From Roseospirillum parvum (lineage in GTDB: Bacteria; Pseudomonadota; Alphaproteobacteria; Rhodospirillales; Rhodospirillaceae), in NCBI RefSeq assembly GCF_900100455.1, contig NZ_FNCV01000001.1:289093-353092 (forward strand): a DNA stretch of 64,000 bases, in the 5' to 3' direction. Below, piece by piece: positions 36,461 through 47,011 of the stretch (within the stretch, counting starts at the first letter, position 1; each line of letters begins with the position of its first letter). Under the pieces are notes generated by a model. It made no database searches. It saw nothing but the letters and a program-made list of their open reading frames with translations, and was not told the origin of the DNA. The translations under genes were made by a program, and so were the position numbers.

Positions 36461-36829
36461 TCAGTGGCCCTCCCGGCGATCGGCGACCGGCAGTGCCGCC
36501 GCCTCGGGGGAGACAGCGCGGGGCTTGACCATGGGCAGCGGCATCACCTCGCCGGCCGGACGCGGCAACTCGGCCAGGGTGCGGATCATGCCCGGAGCCA
36601 GCGGCACCATGCCGAGGCGGCTTTCGGCCAGCCGCTGGATGCGCGACGGGTCGGACAGGTAGGCCCACTCGGCGTTCAGCACGTGGATGGCCTGACGGTC
36701 GGCCGCCGCCTGACGCTCGGCGGCGGCCAGATCGTCTTCCAGCGACTGCACCTGATACTTGAGCAGGAACAGCCCGACCCCGGCCAGGGTGGCGACGGCA
36801 AGCCAGAGAAAGGTCGACAGACGCATCAT
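36461..36829 (-). CDS. ftsL: Cell division protein FtsL-like
   Basis: A small bitopic protein of 122 residues. A membrane helix (about 5-24, [20 protein letters not shown]) is followed by a periplasmic coiled coil ([45 protein letters not shown]). The [10 protein letters not shown] segment is the conserved FtsL motif of alphaproteobacteria. FtsL forms a complex with FtsB and FtsQ to activate FtsWI. It lies between rsmH (4-nt overlap) and ftsI, the canonical position. Confidence 0.92.
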   Translation of the reverse strand: MMRLSTFLWLAVATLAGVGLFLLKYQVQSLEDDLAAAERQAAADRQAIHVLNAEWAYLSDPSRIQRLAESRLGMVPLAPGMIRTLAELPRPAGEVMPLPMVKPRAVSPEAAALPVADRREGH

Positions 36830-37833
36830 CGGCCCGGGCCCTCCCCACTCAGCGGGGGATCGGCCGGCCAGGCCGGCGCTTCCGTGCGCTCGGCAATGCG
36901 CAGGCGGGCCGAGCGGGCGCGCGGGTTGGCGGCACACTCGGCGTCGCTTGGGGTGCGCGGCCGGGGGGTGATCTCGATCAGGCTGGGGGCCGGCCGCTCG
37001 GTCGGCGGCAGGTGGCGCGAGCCGCCCGGGGCGCGGGCCGAGCGGGCGCGCACGAAATCCTTGACGATGCGGTCCTCCAGCGAATGGAAGGAGACCACGG
37101 CGAGGCGCCCGCCGGCGGCCAGCAGGCGTTCCGCCCCGAGCAGGCCCCGGGTCAACTCGCCCAGCTCGTCGTTGACCGCGATCCTCAGGGCCTGGAAGGT
37201 GCGGGTCGCCGGATCGATGGTCGGTGCGCCCCGGGGCCGCTTGCGGGGCAGGGGGATGGCGCCGCGCACCACCTCGGCCAGATCGTGGGTGCGGGTGAAG
37301 GGGGCCTCGGCGCGGCGACGGACGATGGCCCGGGCGACCCGGCGGGCGTGGCGTTCCTCGCCCAGGCGGGCGATCAACTGGGCCAGATCGCCCTCCTCGC
37401 GCTGGTTGACCAGATCGGCGGCGCTGGTCCCCTCGCGCCCCATGCGCATGTCCAGCGGCCCGTCGTGGGAGAAGGAGAAGCCCCGCTCGGCCTGATCGAG
37501 CTGCATCGAGGACACGCCCAGATCCAGCGCCACGCCATCGACCCGGGTGATGCCCCGCGCGGCCAGAAGGTCGGCCAGAAGGTCGGCCATGTCGCCGAAA
37601 CAGCCGGACAGCAGGTCGAAGCGCCCCGGATGCTCGGCGGCCAGGGCCTCGGCGTGGGGGCGCACCGTGGGGTCGCGGTCGATGCCGACCACCCGGCCGG
37701 CCCCGGCGGCAAGCAGGCCGCGGCTGTAGCCGCCGGCCCCGAAGGTGCCGTCGACGATGATCGAGTCGGGGCGCGGGGCGAGGGCCTCGATGACCTCGTC
37801 CAGCATCACCGAAAGGTGGGGCGCGCGGCTCAT
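36826..37833 (-). CDS. rsmH: 16S rRNA (cytosine(1402)-N(4))-methyltransferase
   Basis: Methylates N4 of C1402 in 16S rRNA using S-adenosylmethionine. The 335-residue product opens with [13 protein letters not shown] and has the SAM site [64 protein letters not shown] and the C-terminal [14 protein letters not shown] follow. It overlaps mraZ and ftsL by 4 nt each. Confidence 0.97.
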   Translation of the reverse strand: MSRAPHLSVMLDEVIEALAPRPDSIIVDGTFGAGGYSRGLLAAGAGRVVGIDRDPTVRPHAEALAAEHPGRFDLLSGCFGDMADLLADLLAARGITRVDGVALDLGVSSMQLDQAERGFSFSHDGPLDMRMGREGTSAADLVNQREEGDLAQLIARLGEERHARRVARAIVRRRAEAPFTRTHDLAEVVRGAIPLPRKRPRGAPTIDPATRTFQALRIAVNDELGELTRGLLGAERLLAAGGRLAVVSFHSLEDRIVKDFVRARSARAPGGSRHLPPTERPAPSLIEITPRPRTPSDAECAANPRARSARLRIAERTEAPAWPADPPLSGEGPGR

Positions 37834-38294
37834 TTGGCGCCTCCCGAGCCGGGCATGGGGATGCTCAGCTTGGTTTCCACGGCGCGCTGACGGGCCGTGT
37901 CGCGGGCTTCCCGGTGGCGCTCCGGGTGCCAGATCTCGAAACGCTTGCCGACCCCGACGAAGGCCGCCTGATCGTCGATCCCGGCGTGCTCGCGCAGCTC
38001 GGCCGGCAGCAGGATGCGGCCCGTCTCGTCCCAGTTCAGGTGGTGGGTGGCGCCGAAGATCAGACGCGCCGCGTCCTCGTGCTCGGGCGAGAAGGCGGCG
38101 AAGCTCTCGGTGCCGTCGGCCAGGCGCTCCATCTCGTCGGAGCCGACGCCCATGATGCAGGCGCCGTGGAAGCTGGGGAACACGAACACCCCCGGCGTGG
38201 TGTTCGCGGCCAGCACGGTGCGGAAGCCGGCCGGCACCGAGACCCGGCCCTTCCGATCCACTTTGTTCACCGTGGTTGACAGGAACAGCTTCAT
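37830..38294 (-). CDS. mraZ: Transcriptional regulator MraZ
   Basis: First gene of the dcw cluster and repressor of its promoter in characterised species. The 154-residue product contains two SpoVT/AbrB-like halves: [25 protein letters not shown] and [22 protein letters not shown]. Start ATG 38294 has an AAGG-containing site and fits the conserved N-terminus. About 195 nt upstream lies a long array of 10-nt-spaced TGG boxes overlapping the candidate promoter, consistent with autorepression by the ring-shaped MraZ oligomer. Confidence 0.95.
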   Translation of the reverse strand: MKLFLSTTVNKVDRKGRVSVPAGFRTVLAANTTPGVFVFPSFHGACIMGVGSDEMERLADGTESFAAFSPEHEDAARLIFGATHHLNWDETGRILLPAELREHAGIDDQAAFVGVGKRFEIWHPERHREARDTARQRAVETKLSIPMPGSGGAK

Positions 38295-38486
38295 CGCCTT
38301 CCCCCGAAGGGCCGTGCCGGGCGCCCGGCCGTGGGTGGCTGGGGGCACATCGGATGCCGGCTCCCGGCCGGTCCCACCCCGCCACGCGGTCTTGCCGTGA
38401 AAGGGACGGGCTGGCGGATCGGGCAACGGGGTCCGGGGCCATGGTCAGCGGCCCCTGGAACCCGGGTGGGGACACCACCGGGAGCA

Positions 38487-38572
38487 TGGACCAATATGGT
38501 ATCTCATGGGATGGCATGGGAGTCAATGGAGCCGGATGGCTCTTCTTGGGACGCCGAATGGGAAAACATGGG
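38487..38572 (+). promoter_or_regulatory. Array of MraZ-type TGG boxes with 10-nt period
   Basis: TGG begins at 38487, 38497, 38507, 38517, 38527, 38537 and 38547, seven in a row at exactly 10 nt. After a 2-nt phase shift it recurs at 38559 and 38569. Five boxes read TGGG (38507, 38517, 38547, 38559, 38569). MraZ is known to bind direct TGGGN repeats separated by 5 nt upstream of mraZ, usually three or four copies. This array is about twice as long and lies on the strand opposite to mraZ transcription. Confidence 0.8.
38498..38526 (-). promoter_or_regulatory. Candidate mraZ (dcw) promoter
   Basis: On the minus strand TTGACT (38526-38521), a 17-nt spacer and GATACC (38503-38498), with an AT-rich patch just after. 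It lies inside the TGG-box array, so occupancy by MraZ would cover both promoter elements. The -10 is weak; TACCAT at spacing 19 is an alternative. Confidence 0.45.
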
Positions 38573-38842
38573 CTGCGGGCGCTTTTTCTGACGTCCAGCC
38601 ATGGTCGCCAGAATCGGCGCGATTCCGCCCTTCGGCGACAATTGCCAAGGGGTGGGGCAATACTTTGTTCGAAAAGTGTTCTTTCTCGGCCGGGGCGGGG
38701 AGGGGGACGCCCGGGCATGGGACGCCATGGGACGGCCCCGCCGCGCCGACGGCGCAAAAGAAAACCGCCGCGCGGTGGCGGCGGTCGGTCGCTTTGCCCC
38801 GGGGGGCGGGCTTTCGCCACCCCCCGGGGCAGCGGCTGGGGG

Positions 38843-39085
38843 TCAGGGATCGTCGGCGGCGTCCTCGGCCTGCTGGGCGGCGTCCTCGATCGACTGGGCG
38901 GCGCCGTCGGTTGCCTCGTTGAGGCTCTCGCCGGCTTCCTCGACCGCGTCGCCGACCTCTTCGACGGCGTCTTCCACCTGTTCGGTGGCCTGTTCGTCAT
39001 CCGACCGGGGCGGCTGCAGAAGCAGCACGGCCGCCAGGGCAATGACCGCCGCAACCAGGATGGCAAGCAACAGGTTCCTGTTCAC
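38843..39085 (-). CDS. Small single-pass membrane protein with a C-terminal amphipathic repeat region
   Basis: Not recognised as a named family. The 80 residues start with GTG 39085, with GGAG 8 nt before it. Residues 1-25 are a membrane helix or uncleaved signal anchor ([21 protein letters not shown]). Residues 28-80 are strongly acidic with repeated [18 protein letters not shown]-like heptads, predicting an extended amphipathic helix outside the membrane. It resembles entericidin-type or apolipoprotein-like small envelope proteins in composition only. It is divergent from the 91-residue gene at 39404. Confidence 0.7.
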   Translation of the reverse strand: MNRNLLLAILVAAVIALAAVLLLQPPRSDDEQATEQVEDAVEEVGDAVEEAGESLNEATDGAAQSIEDAAQQAEDAADDP

Positions 39086-39211
39086 GTCAGGGTCTCCTTT
39101 CCGTTGGCGTCACTCCTCGACCAACGCGGTGGGGTGCCGGTCGGTTCCCGGCCCGGGAACCCGATGGACGCCAGCGCGTTGATTGACCAGGAAGGATGAA
39201 CCGGGGGCCTT

Positions 39212-39305
39212 GAGCGTGTTGCGTGCCCTGTTTTGAGTCCCGCAGTTGGCTCTCGCCTCTTGATGCTGCCGCAAGGCGGCGTCGCGGTCCGTTGCGGATG
39301 GCTCG
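39212..39305 (+). repeat. Degenerate copy of palindromic repeat family A
   Basis: It starts GAGCGTGTTGCGTG, the same as the left arm of the element at 59366. It then has a diverged loop and right arm (CCCGCAGTTGGCTC), followed by TTGATGCTGCCGCAA...GTCGCGGTCC, corresponding to TTGATATTGCCGCAA...ATCGCGATCC of the intact copy. Pairing of the arms is largely lost. Confidence 0.6.
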
Positions 39306-39336
39306 GGGTCGGCGCTTGCGGCGCGGACCACCCCGG

Positions 39337-39387
39337 CCCCTCAAGTGAACAGACCCCTCAAGTCAACAGGCCCCTCAAGTGAACAGA
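39337..39387. repeat. 17-nt unit in three tandem copies upstream of a small gene
   Basis: CCCCTCAAGTGAACAGA occurs at 39337, 39354 (two changes) and 39371. It ends 17 nt before ATG 39404, so it forms the 5' leader of the 91-residue gene. Confidence 0.9.
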
Positions 39388-39403
39388 CAAGGAGAATGCA
39401 GGC

Positions 39404-39679
39404 ATGAGCAGTCACGACAACAAGTACGTCCAGGCCGCCCAGCAGGATTTCGACGCCCTGCGCCAGCAGTGGGACGAGGTGCGGAAGAACTTTCCCGAGC
39501 CGGGTCGCGGCGGTGACATTCCGGACTCGCGGCTTGCCGAGACGGCCTGGAACGACTTCCAGGAACAGTCGGAGAAGCTGCGCCGGGCCGGCGAGACCGC
39601 CTCGGCCGAGCTGCGCGAAAGCTACAAGGTGGCGCGCGAGAAAGTCAGGAAGGTGGTCGACGCCTACCGGCAGGGGTAG
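39404..39679 (+). CDS. Small soluble helical protein of unknown function
   Basis: A 91-residue cytoplasmic protein, not recognised. It begins MSSHDNKYVQAAQQDFDALRQQWDEVRKNF. After a short glycine/proline break (PEPGRGGDIP) it continues as a second long charged helix ending KVRKVVDAYRQG. There is no signal peptide, no membrane segment and no cysteine. An AAGGAGAATGCAGGC stretch before the ATG provides a ribosome binding site. It is preceded by three 17-nt direct repeats and followed at once by the convergent rnpB gene. A helical hairpin of this size could be an adaptor or stress protein, but nothing specific supports that. Confidence 0.7.
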   Translation: MSSHDNKYVQAAQQDFDALRQQWDEVRKNFPEPGRGGDIPDSRLAETAWNDFQEQSEKLRRAGETASAELRESYKVAREKVRKVVDAYRQG

Positions 39680-39696
39680 GGGTCACCCCGGCGGGC

Positions 39697-40124
39697 CCCC
39701 GCGTCAGGTGGCCTGTAAGCCGGGTTCTGTCCACGGGCCCCCGAGGGGGTCCGCTGGATGGCCATTCGTCTGCGACGCCCGTTGCCGGACGCCTGGCGCG
39801 ACACACCCGGACGGCGGCGCGAAAACCCGCCTGCCGACAGGGGCCCCGAAGGACCCGCCGGCCTGCCGTCCCTATTCGGTCTTGCTCCCGGTGGGGTTTG
39901 CCCTGCCGCCCCCGTCGCCGGGGGCGCGGTGCGCTTTTACCGCACCCTTTCACCCTTGCCGCCGGACCGGCGAGCCGGTGCGGTGGCGGTCTGCTCTCTG
40001 TGGCACTTTCCCTGAGGTTTCCCTCGCCGGGCGTTACCCGGCACCGTGTTTCCATGGAGCCCGGACTTTCCTCCCCGGTTCGCCGGGCGAACCGGGGCGG
40101 CCATCCAGCCACCTGACGCGGGGG
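39697..40124 (-). ncRNA. rnpB: RNase P RNA, bacterial type A
   Basis: Catalytic RNA that matures tRNA 5' ends. On the minus strand the universally conserved segments appear in order. GAGGAAAGTCCGGGCTCC follows the P1/P2 start; CACAGAGAGCAGACCGCC, GGGTGAAAGGGTGCGGTAA and AGACCGAATAGGGA come next; and ACAGAACCCGGCTTACAGGCC lies at the 3' end. The ends pair as helix P1 over 17 bp (39696-39712 with 40108-40124). Size about 428 nt, as expected. Its promoter appears to be inside an upstream palindromic repeat. Open frames running through this region are not genes. Confidence 0.97.
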
Positions 40125-40129
40125 AACGG

Positions 40130-40158
40130 AGTCTAGAGCAGATCGTGCGAAATGTGAA
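40130..40158 (-). promoter_or_regulatory. Candidate rnpB promoter, embedded in a palindromic repeat
   Basis: On the minus strand TTCACA (40158-40153), a 17-nt spacer and TAGACT (40135-40130). Transcription would start about 6-7 nt downstream, near 40124-40123. That is precisely the 5' end of the RNase P RNA deduced from helix P1. The -35 falls in the loop and the spacer in one arm of the palindrome at 40135-40193. Confidence 0.7.
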
Positions 40159-40193
40159 TCGCGGAGCGCTTAAGATTTCGCACGATCTGCTCT
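40135..40193. repeat. 19-bp perfect palindromic repeat element upstream of rnpB
   Basis: AGAGCAGATCGTGCGAAAT (40135-40153) is perfectly complementary to 40175-40193, with a 21-nt loop. The outer TAGAGC start is shared with the other palindromic elements in the window, while the inner sequence differs. Confidence 0.85.
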
Positions 40194-40205
40194 CGATCTT
40201 AGATG

Positions 40206-40270
40206 TAGAGCCGATTTGAGCGAAAAATCTGGAACCACCAAGTGGTTCCGATTTTTCGCTCTCGGCTCTA
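40206..40270. repeat. Palindromic repeat family B, copy 1
   Basis: Outer arms TAGAGCCGA/TCGGCTCTA and inner arms GAGCGAAAAATC/GATTTTTCGCTC and GGAACCAC/GTGGTTCC form one long interrupted hairpin between rnpB and the GST gene. The same inner core recurs at 59298-59360. Confidence 0.85.
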
Positions 40271-40352
40271 GCCGACCGCCGGCCCACCGTCGAGGCCCCT
40301 CGCCCGACCAGGAAAGCGGCCGTCGCCGCGGCGCAGTCCCCCCCCCCCTTTC

Positions 40353-40970
40353 TCAGACATCCGGGGCGGTGCGGGCGAAGGCTTCCAGGCCGTTCAGGCG
40401 GGCCGACAGGGCGGCCAGGGCGGGGCAGGGGGAGGCGGTCAGCACCTCGGGTTCGACGATGGCGATGAAGTCGTGGGCCACCACGGCGCTGACATCGGCC
40501 TGGGTCAATCCGCCGCCGACCAGCCAGTCGCCCCGGGCGGCGCGCTGTTCCAGGCTGCGCAGGGCGCCGGTGATCTGCGTCCGGCAGCGCTCGACCCAGG
40601 GCAGGTAGGTGAACTCGGGCGGCCGGCGGGTGCGCTCGTAGTAGGCGCTGACCGCCTTGTCGCAGGCCCCGGTGGCCAACGCCGTGACCTGCAGCACGGC
40701 GCGCCGGGGGGCGCCGGCGGCGGGGATCAGGGCGCGCTCCGGGCCGACCAACTCGTCCAGGTGGTCGAGGATGGCGCCGCTTTCCACCAGTTGCTCGCCA
40801 TCATCGAGCACCAGCACCGGCACCCGGCCCAGCGGATTGGCGGTGGCCCGCAGCTCGTCGAAGTCATCGACCACCGATTTGACGACCAACTCGTAAGGCA
40901 GTCCGAGCAGGTTCAGGCTGACCCCGACGCGCCGGACGTAGGGCGAGATGTAGCGGCCGATCAGGTGCAT
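40353..40970 (-). CDS. Glutathione S-transferase family protein
   Basis: A 205-residue cytoplasmic protein with the GST fold. The N-terminal thioredoxin-like domain is MHLIGRYISPYVRRVGVSLNLLGLPYE, with Ser9 near the glutathione thiol. The cis-proline segment is NPLGRVPVLVLDDGEQLVESGAILDHLDE. The all-helical C-terminal domain contains WLVGGGLTQADVSAVVAHDF, the usual N-cap motif. The substrate is unknown. Start ATG 40970. Confidence 0.9.
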   Translation of the reverse strand: MHLIGRYISPYVRRVGVSLNLLGLPYELVVKSVVDDFDELRATANPLGRVPVLVLDDGEQLVESGAILDHLDELVGPERALIPAAGAPRRAVLQVTALATGACDKAVSAYYERTRRPPEFTYLPWVERCRTQITGALRSLEQRAARGDWLVGGGLTQADVSAVVAHDFIAIVEPEVLTASPCPALAALSARLNGLEAFARTAPDV

Positions 40971-41172
40971 GGTGGTGGGCTCCGGATGACGGGGGCAGGT
41001 CGGGGGTGGCGCCGGTCTGGGGCTTCAGCCTACAATGAAATGGCGCCGGCGAATTTCAACCCTTGAACAAGCGGCGCGCCTTGGTGGGCTCGCCAAGCCG
41101 GATCAACCGGCGCCCCGCTGCAGGGGCCGCGCCCGCCGACAGGGTAGCACAGGGCCATGGGGAGGCGCCCGC

Positions 41173-41988
41173 ATGATCCACCAACCGACCGAGGCCGGAG
41201 CGTCCGGCCTTGAGGACCGTCTGCCCGGGCAGTCGCTGTATCCGACCATTCGCACCGTGGGCGTCGAGCAGTCGGCCCGCTGGCTGGCCGCCGGCTGGCA
41301 CGATCTGAAACGCAATCCGCTCTTGAGCCTGGGCCACGGCGGGGTCTTTTTCCTGCTTTCGGCCGTGGTGACGGGGGGGGCATTGATGGTCGGCCAGGGC
41401 GGCATGATCCTGCCCCTGATCAGCGGCTTCATGATCGTCGCGCCGGTCCTGGTGGTGGGGCTGTATGAAATCAGCCGCCGCCAGGAGAGCGGCGCGCCGC
41501 TCGACCTGGACGCCCTGACCCGGGCCATGCAGGCCAGCCTGCCCCGGCTGGCCGGAGTCGGCCTGGGCCTGAGCCTGCTGCTGCTGGTCTGGCTGGAAGC
41601 GGCGCTGATCGTCTTTGCCCTGTTCTATGGCGGCGACACCCCGCCGCTGGACCAGTTCGTCAGCCAGGTGCTGGCCGCCCCGCAGGCGCCCCTGTTCCTG
41701 CTGGTCGGCACCCTGGTCGGCGGGGCGCTGGCGGGGTTGGCCTTTGCCCTCTCGGTGGTTTCGCTGCCCCTGCTGGTGGAGCGCGAGGTGTCGGCGCTGG
41801 AGGCGATGGGGCTCAGCCTTGCCGCCACCTGGCGCAACCGCCGGGTGCTGGTCGGCTGGGCGGCGATGATCGCCCTGACCACGGCGGTCGGCCTGCTCAC
41901 CGCCTATGTGGGGCTGATCGTGCTGCTGCCCTTGCTCGGCCACGCCAGTTGGCACGCCTACCGCGACCTGCTGGCGCCGCCCCCGTGA
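41173..41988 (+). CDS. DUF2189 domain-containing integral membrane protein
   Basis: A 271-residue inner-membrane protein with about six hydrophobic segments. The family pattern is visible: PTIRTVGVEQSARWLAAGWHDLKRNPLLSLGHGGVFFLL near the N-terminus, then GLYEISRRQESGAPLDL, VVSLPLLVEREVSALEAMGLSLAATWRN, and the C-terminal LGHASWHAYRDL. The family function is not known; it has been noted near cytochrome oxidase genes in other alphaproteobacteria, but none are here. ATG 41173 has GGGGAGG 9 nt upstream. Confidence 0.85.
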   Translation: MIHQPTEAGASGLEDRLPGQSLYPTIRTVGVEQSARWLAAGWHDLKRNPLLSLGHGGVFFLLSAVVTGGALMVGQGGMILPLISGFMIVAPVLVVGLYEISRRQESGAPLDLDALTRAMQASLPRLAGVGLGLSLLLLVWLEAALIVFALFYGGDTPPLDQFVSQVLAAPQAPLFLLVGTLVGGALAGLAFALSVVSLPLLVEREVSALEAMGLSLAATWRNRRVLVGWAAMIALTTAVGLLTAYVGLIVLLPLLGHASWHAYRDLLAPPP

Positions 41989-42020
41989 AGGCGCCTCCCC
42001 GGGGGCGTGCCTGACGGCGC

Positions 42021-42839
42021 TCAGACCACGGTCAGCAGGCTGGCGACCAGCGGGTGGCGCACGATGTCGCCCTCGTCCAGGCGGATCACCGCCACGTCCT
42101 CCAGCGGCTCCAGGCGGTCGGCGATGTCGGCCAGACCGGAGACGCCGGGCAAAAGGTCGCTCTGGTCGGGGTCGCCGGTCAGCACCATGGTGGTGTGCCA
42201 GCCGAGCCGGGTCAGCAGCATCTTGATCTGGCCGTAGGTGCAGTTCTGCGCCTCGTCGATGACCACGAAGGCGTTGTTCAGGGTGCGCCCGCGCATGAAG
42301 GCGACCGGGGCGATCTCGATGGTGCCGTCGGCCAGCAGCCCTTTCAGGCGCTTGGCGCCCAGGCGCTCGTTGAGGGCGTCGTAAAGCGGCCTGAGGTAGG
42401 GGTCCAGCTTGTCCTCCAGGCCGCCCGGCAGGTAGCCCAGGTTCTCGCCCGCCTCGATGGCCGGGCGGGTGAGCAGGATGCGCCCCACCTCGCCGGCCTC
42501 CAGGGCTTCCACCGCCTTGGCGATGGCCAGATAGGTCTTGCCGGTGCCGGCCGGGCCCAGGGCGAGGATCAGGTTGTGGCTTTCGATGGCGGCCATCAGG
42601 GCCCGCTGGTGATCGTTGTAGGGCCTGACCTTGCGCACATAGCGGCGGTCGCGCTGGGCCTCCTCGGGATCGGCCGGCTCGTCCAGCGGGTCCCAGCCGG
42701 GCGGTTCGGGAAACAGCGGGCGGACCTTGCCGCCTTGTCCCTTGCCGGCCGGGATCCTGGTGGTTTCGGGCAGGCGACCCACCCGGCTGTCCTGGTGGCG
42801 GGTCTCGGCGGCGGCCTTGCGGGCGGAACGTTTGGCCAT
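42021..42839 (-). CDS. PhoH family ATPase
   Basis: A 272-residue cytoplasmic P-loop protein of the PhoH family. The first 70 residues are basic and probably flexible. They are followed by RPYNDHQRALMAAIESHNLILALGPAGTGKTYLA with Walker A at 95-102. TRPAIEAGENLGYLPG, Walker B AFVVIDEAQN and TGDPDQSDLLPG complete the core. Family members are linked to RNA metabolism and stress; the exact function is unsettled. This is the stand-alone PhoH type and has no ybeY neighbour. Start ATG 42839 has a GGGAGAG site. The frame is open upstream into repeats, which I reject as coding. Confidence 0.9.
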   Translation of the reverse strand: MAKRSARKAAAETRHQDSRVGRLPETTRIPAGKGQGGKVRPLFPEPPGWDPLDEPADPEEAQRDRRYVRKVRPYNDHQRALMAAIESHNLILALGPAGTGKTYLAIAKAVEALEAGEVGRILLTRPAIEAGENLGYLPGGLEDKLDPYLRPLYDALNERLGAKRLKGLLADGTIEIAPVAFMRGRTLNNAFVVIDEAQNCTYGQIKMLLTRLGWHTTMVLTGDPDQSDLLPGVSGLADIADRLEPLEDVAVIRLDEGDIVRHPLVASLLTVV

Positions 42840-43030
42840 CTTGCTCTCCCGGTTCAGGGGGTGGGGCATGGGGCGTTCGGGTGATCGCAAAAACAGAACG
42901 CCCCCGCGCGGGCGGAGGCGTTGGGACGGCAATGGTCGGGGGAGGGAAGGTCCGCCGCCGCGAGCGGATCGGACGTCAGGCGCAACGGAGGTGGGACCAG
43001 TCGGCGGCGGGGCATGCCTGTCTCCGGCTA
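42840..43030. other. Upstream region of the PhoH gene, no feature recognised
   Basis: The first 191 nt of a 529-nt gene-free stretch that ends at 43368. The rest is occupied by two palindromic repeat elements (43031-43256) and about 110 nt of plain spacer before the histidine kinase stop codon. I see no convincing promoter hexamer pair here. Confidence 0.5.
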
Positions 43031-43256
43031 GAGAGCAAATCCCGAGCGATCCGGAACGGATCGCGACGACGATTTGCGGCAATATCAAGAGCCTAGAGCA
43101 TGTTGCGTGATTCACAAAGCACGCAACATTCTCTAGAGCAAATCCCGAGCGATCCGGAACCGATCGCCCAAACCGGTTGGCGACGACGATTTGCGGCAAC
43201 ATATCAAAGGCCTGGAGCAGGTTGCGTGGTTCACAAAGCACGCAACATGCTTCAGA
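43031..43256 (-). repeat. Palindromic repeat family A, two tandem copies
   Basis: Copy a (43031-43134) and copy b (43134-43256) have the same order: GAGCAAATCCCGAGCGATCCGG, CGACGACGATTTGCGGCAA, ATATCAA, then a hairpin with arms ATGTTGCGTG and CACGCAACAT around TTCACAAAG. Copy b has an insertion near 43168-43182. Reversed and complemented they match the element at 59366-59457. Hairpin arms in copy a are 43093-43109 and 43120-43136. Confidence 0.85.
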
Positions 43257-43368
43257 AGGAACCTTCCACGTCTTGAGGGTAGCGAAGCTGGCCCCGGTCT
43301 GTCTTCCCCTATCTTGATCTGTCACCCAAGATTCACGCCATATCTGGGAGCCGGGGCGGCCCCTTCCG

Positions 43369-46005
<2,637 letters not shown>

Positions 46006-46030
46006 CCCTTGAGTTCAGCGTGGTGTCATC

Positions 46031-47011
46031 ATGCCGGTCCATCGTCGCTCTCCGTGGTCGTTGCCCGACTCCGAGGTCACGCCGCCGGCCCTGTTCCGGG
46101 CCCGCCGGCGCTTCCTCAAGGCCGGCGCGGGCAGCCTGGCCCTCTCCGCCGGGCTGGCCTCGGGGTTGGGGGGCTGGGTCGGCGCGGCGCGCGCCGCCGT
46201 GGAGCGGCCCGGCAAGCTGGCCCCGCTCGAGGTCACCGGCACCACCCATCGGGTGGACGAGGCGCTGACCGACTACGAGGCGGTGACCACCTACAACAAT
46301 TTCTACGAATTCGGCGCCGGCAAGGAGGACCCGGCGGAAAACGCCCACACCCTGAAGCCGCGCCCGTGGACCTTGAGCGTCGATGGGCTGGTCGCCCGCC
46401 CGCGGACCTTCGACGTGGCCGATCTGCTCGCCACCCAGCCGCTGGAGGAGCGCATCTACCGCCTGCGCTGTGTCGAGGCGTGGTCGATGGTGATCCCCTG
46501 GATCGGCTTTCCCCTGGCCGCCCTGCTGGATCGGGTGGAGCCCCTGGGCTCGGCCCGCTACGTGCGCTTCGAAAGCCTGATCGATGATGAACGGATGCCG
46601 CCGCGCAACCGGGCGCCGATCAGCTACCCCTATGTGGAGGGCCTGCGCCTGGACGAGGCGCGCCACGATCTGACCCTGCTCGCCGTCGGCCTCTACGGCG
46701 AGGTGCTGCCCAACCAGAGCGGTGCCCCGATCCGTCTGGTGGTGCCCTGGAAGTACGGCTTCAAGAGCATCAAGTCGGTGGTCCGCATCAGTCTGGTCGA
46801 GGACAGGCCGCTCAACACCTGGCAGGCCCTGCAACCCTCGGAGTATGGCTTCTACGCCAACGTCAATCCCGAGGTCGACCACCCGCGCTGGAGCCAGGCC
46901 CGGGAACGGCGCATCGGCGAGTTCTTCCGCCGCGAGACCCTGATGTTCAACGGCTATGGTGAAGCGGTGGCCGATCTCTACCGCGATCTCGACCTGACCA
47001 AATGGTACTGA
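46031..47011 (+). CDS. msrP: Protein-methionine-sulfoxide reductase catalytic subunit MsrP
   Basis: Periplasmic molybdoenzyme that repairs methionine sulfoxide in envelope proteins. The 326-residue precursor carries a Tat signal with RRRFLK at 25-30, followed by a hydrophobic stretch ending near ARA. The mature part has the sulfite-oxidase fold, with the molybdenum-ligating Cys147 in [15 protein letters not shown]. Further family motifs are [16 protein letters not shown] and PLNTWQ. It overlaps msrQ by 10 nt. It needs molybdopterin, linking it to moaC in this window. Confidence 0.95.
   Translation: MPVHRRSPWSLPDSEVTPPALFRARRRFLKAGAGSLALSAGLASGLGGWVGAARAAVERPGKLAPLEVTGTTHRVDEALTDYEAVTTYNNFYEFGAGKEDPAENAHTLKPRPWTLSVDGLVARPRTFDVADLLATQPLEERIYRLRCVEAWSMVIPWIGFPLAALLDRVEPLGSARYVRFESLIDDERMPPRNRAPISYPYVEGLRLDEARHDLTLLAVGLYGEVLPNQSGAPIRLVVPWKYGFKSIKSVVRISLVEDRPLNTWQALQPSEYGFYANVNPEVDHPRWSQARERRIGEFFRRETLMFNGYGEAVADLYRDLDLTKWY

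Larger units (their letters stand above)
38295..38842. other. 548-nt upstream region of the dcw cluster
   Basis: Non-coding region between mraZ and the small membrane protein gene. It holds a mraZ leader of about 195 nt, the MraZ-box array (38487-38572) with the overlapping promoter, and about 250 nt of less structured DNA up to the next gene. Frames reading through the box array give only periodic W/G-rich peptides and are not considered genes. Confidence 0.65.

Noticed and set aside
38506-39199. Open plus-strand frames over the dcw upstream region
   Set aside because: They translate the TGG-box array into W/G-periodic peptides and then the antisense of the small membrane protein gene.
39513-40136. 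Several open frames on both strands between 39500 and 40290
   Set aside because: They read through the RNase P RNA and palindromic repeats and have no protein character.
42840-43325. N-terminal extension of the PhoH protein by about 160 residues
   Set aside because: The added segment reads through the palindromic repeats and repeats itself accordingly. ATG 42839 has a ribosome binding site and fits the family.
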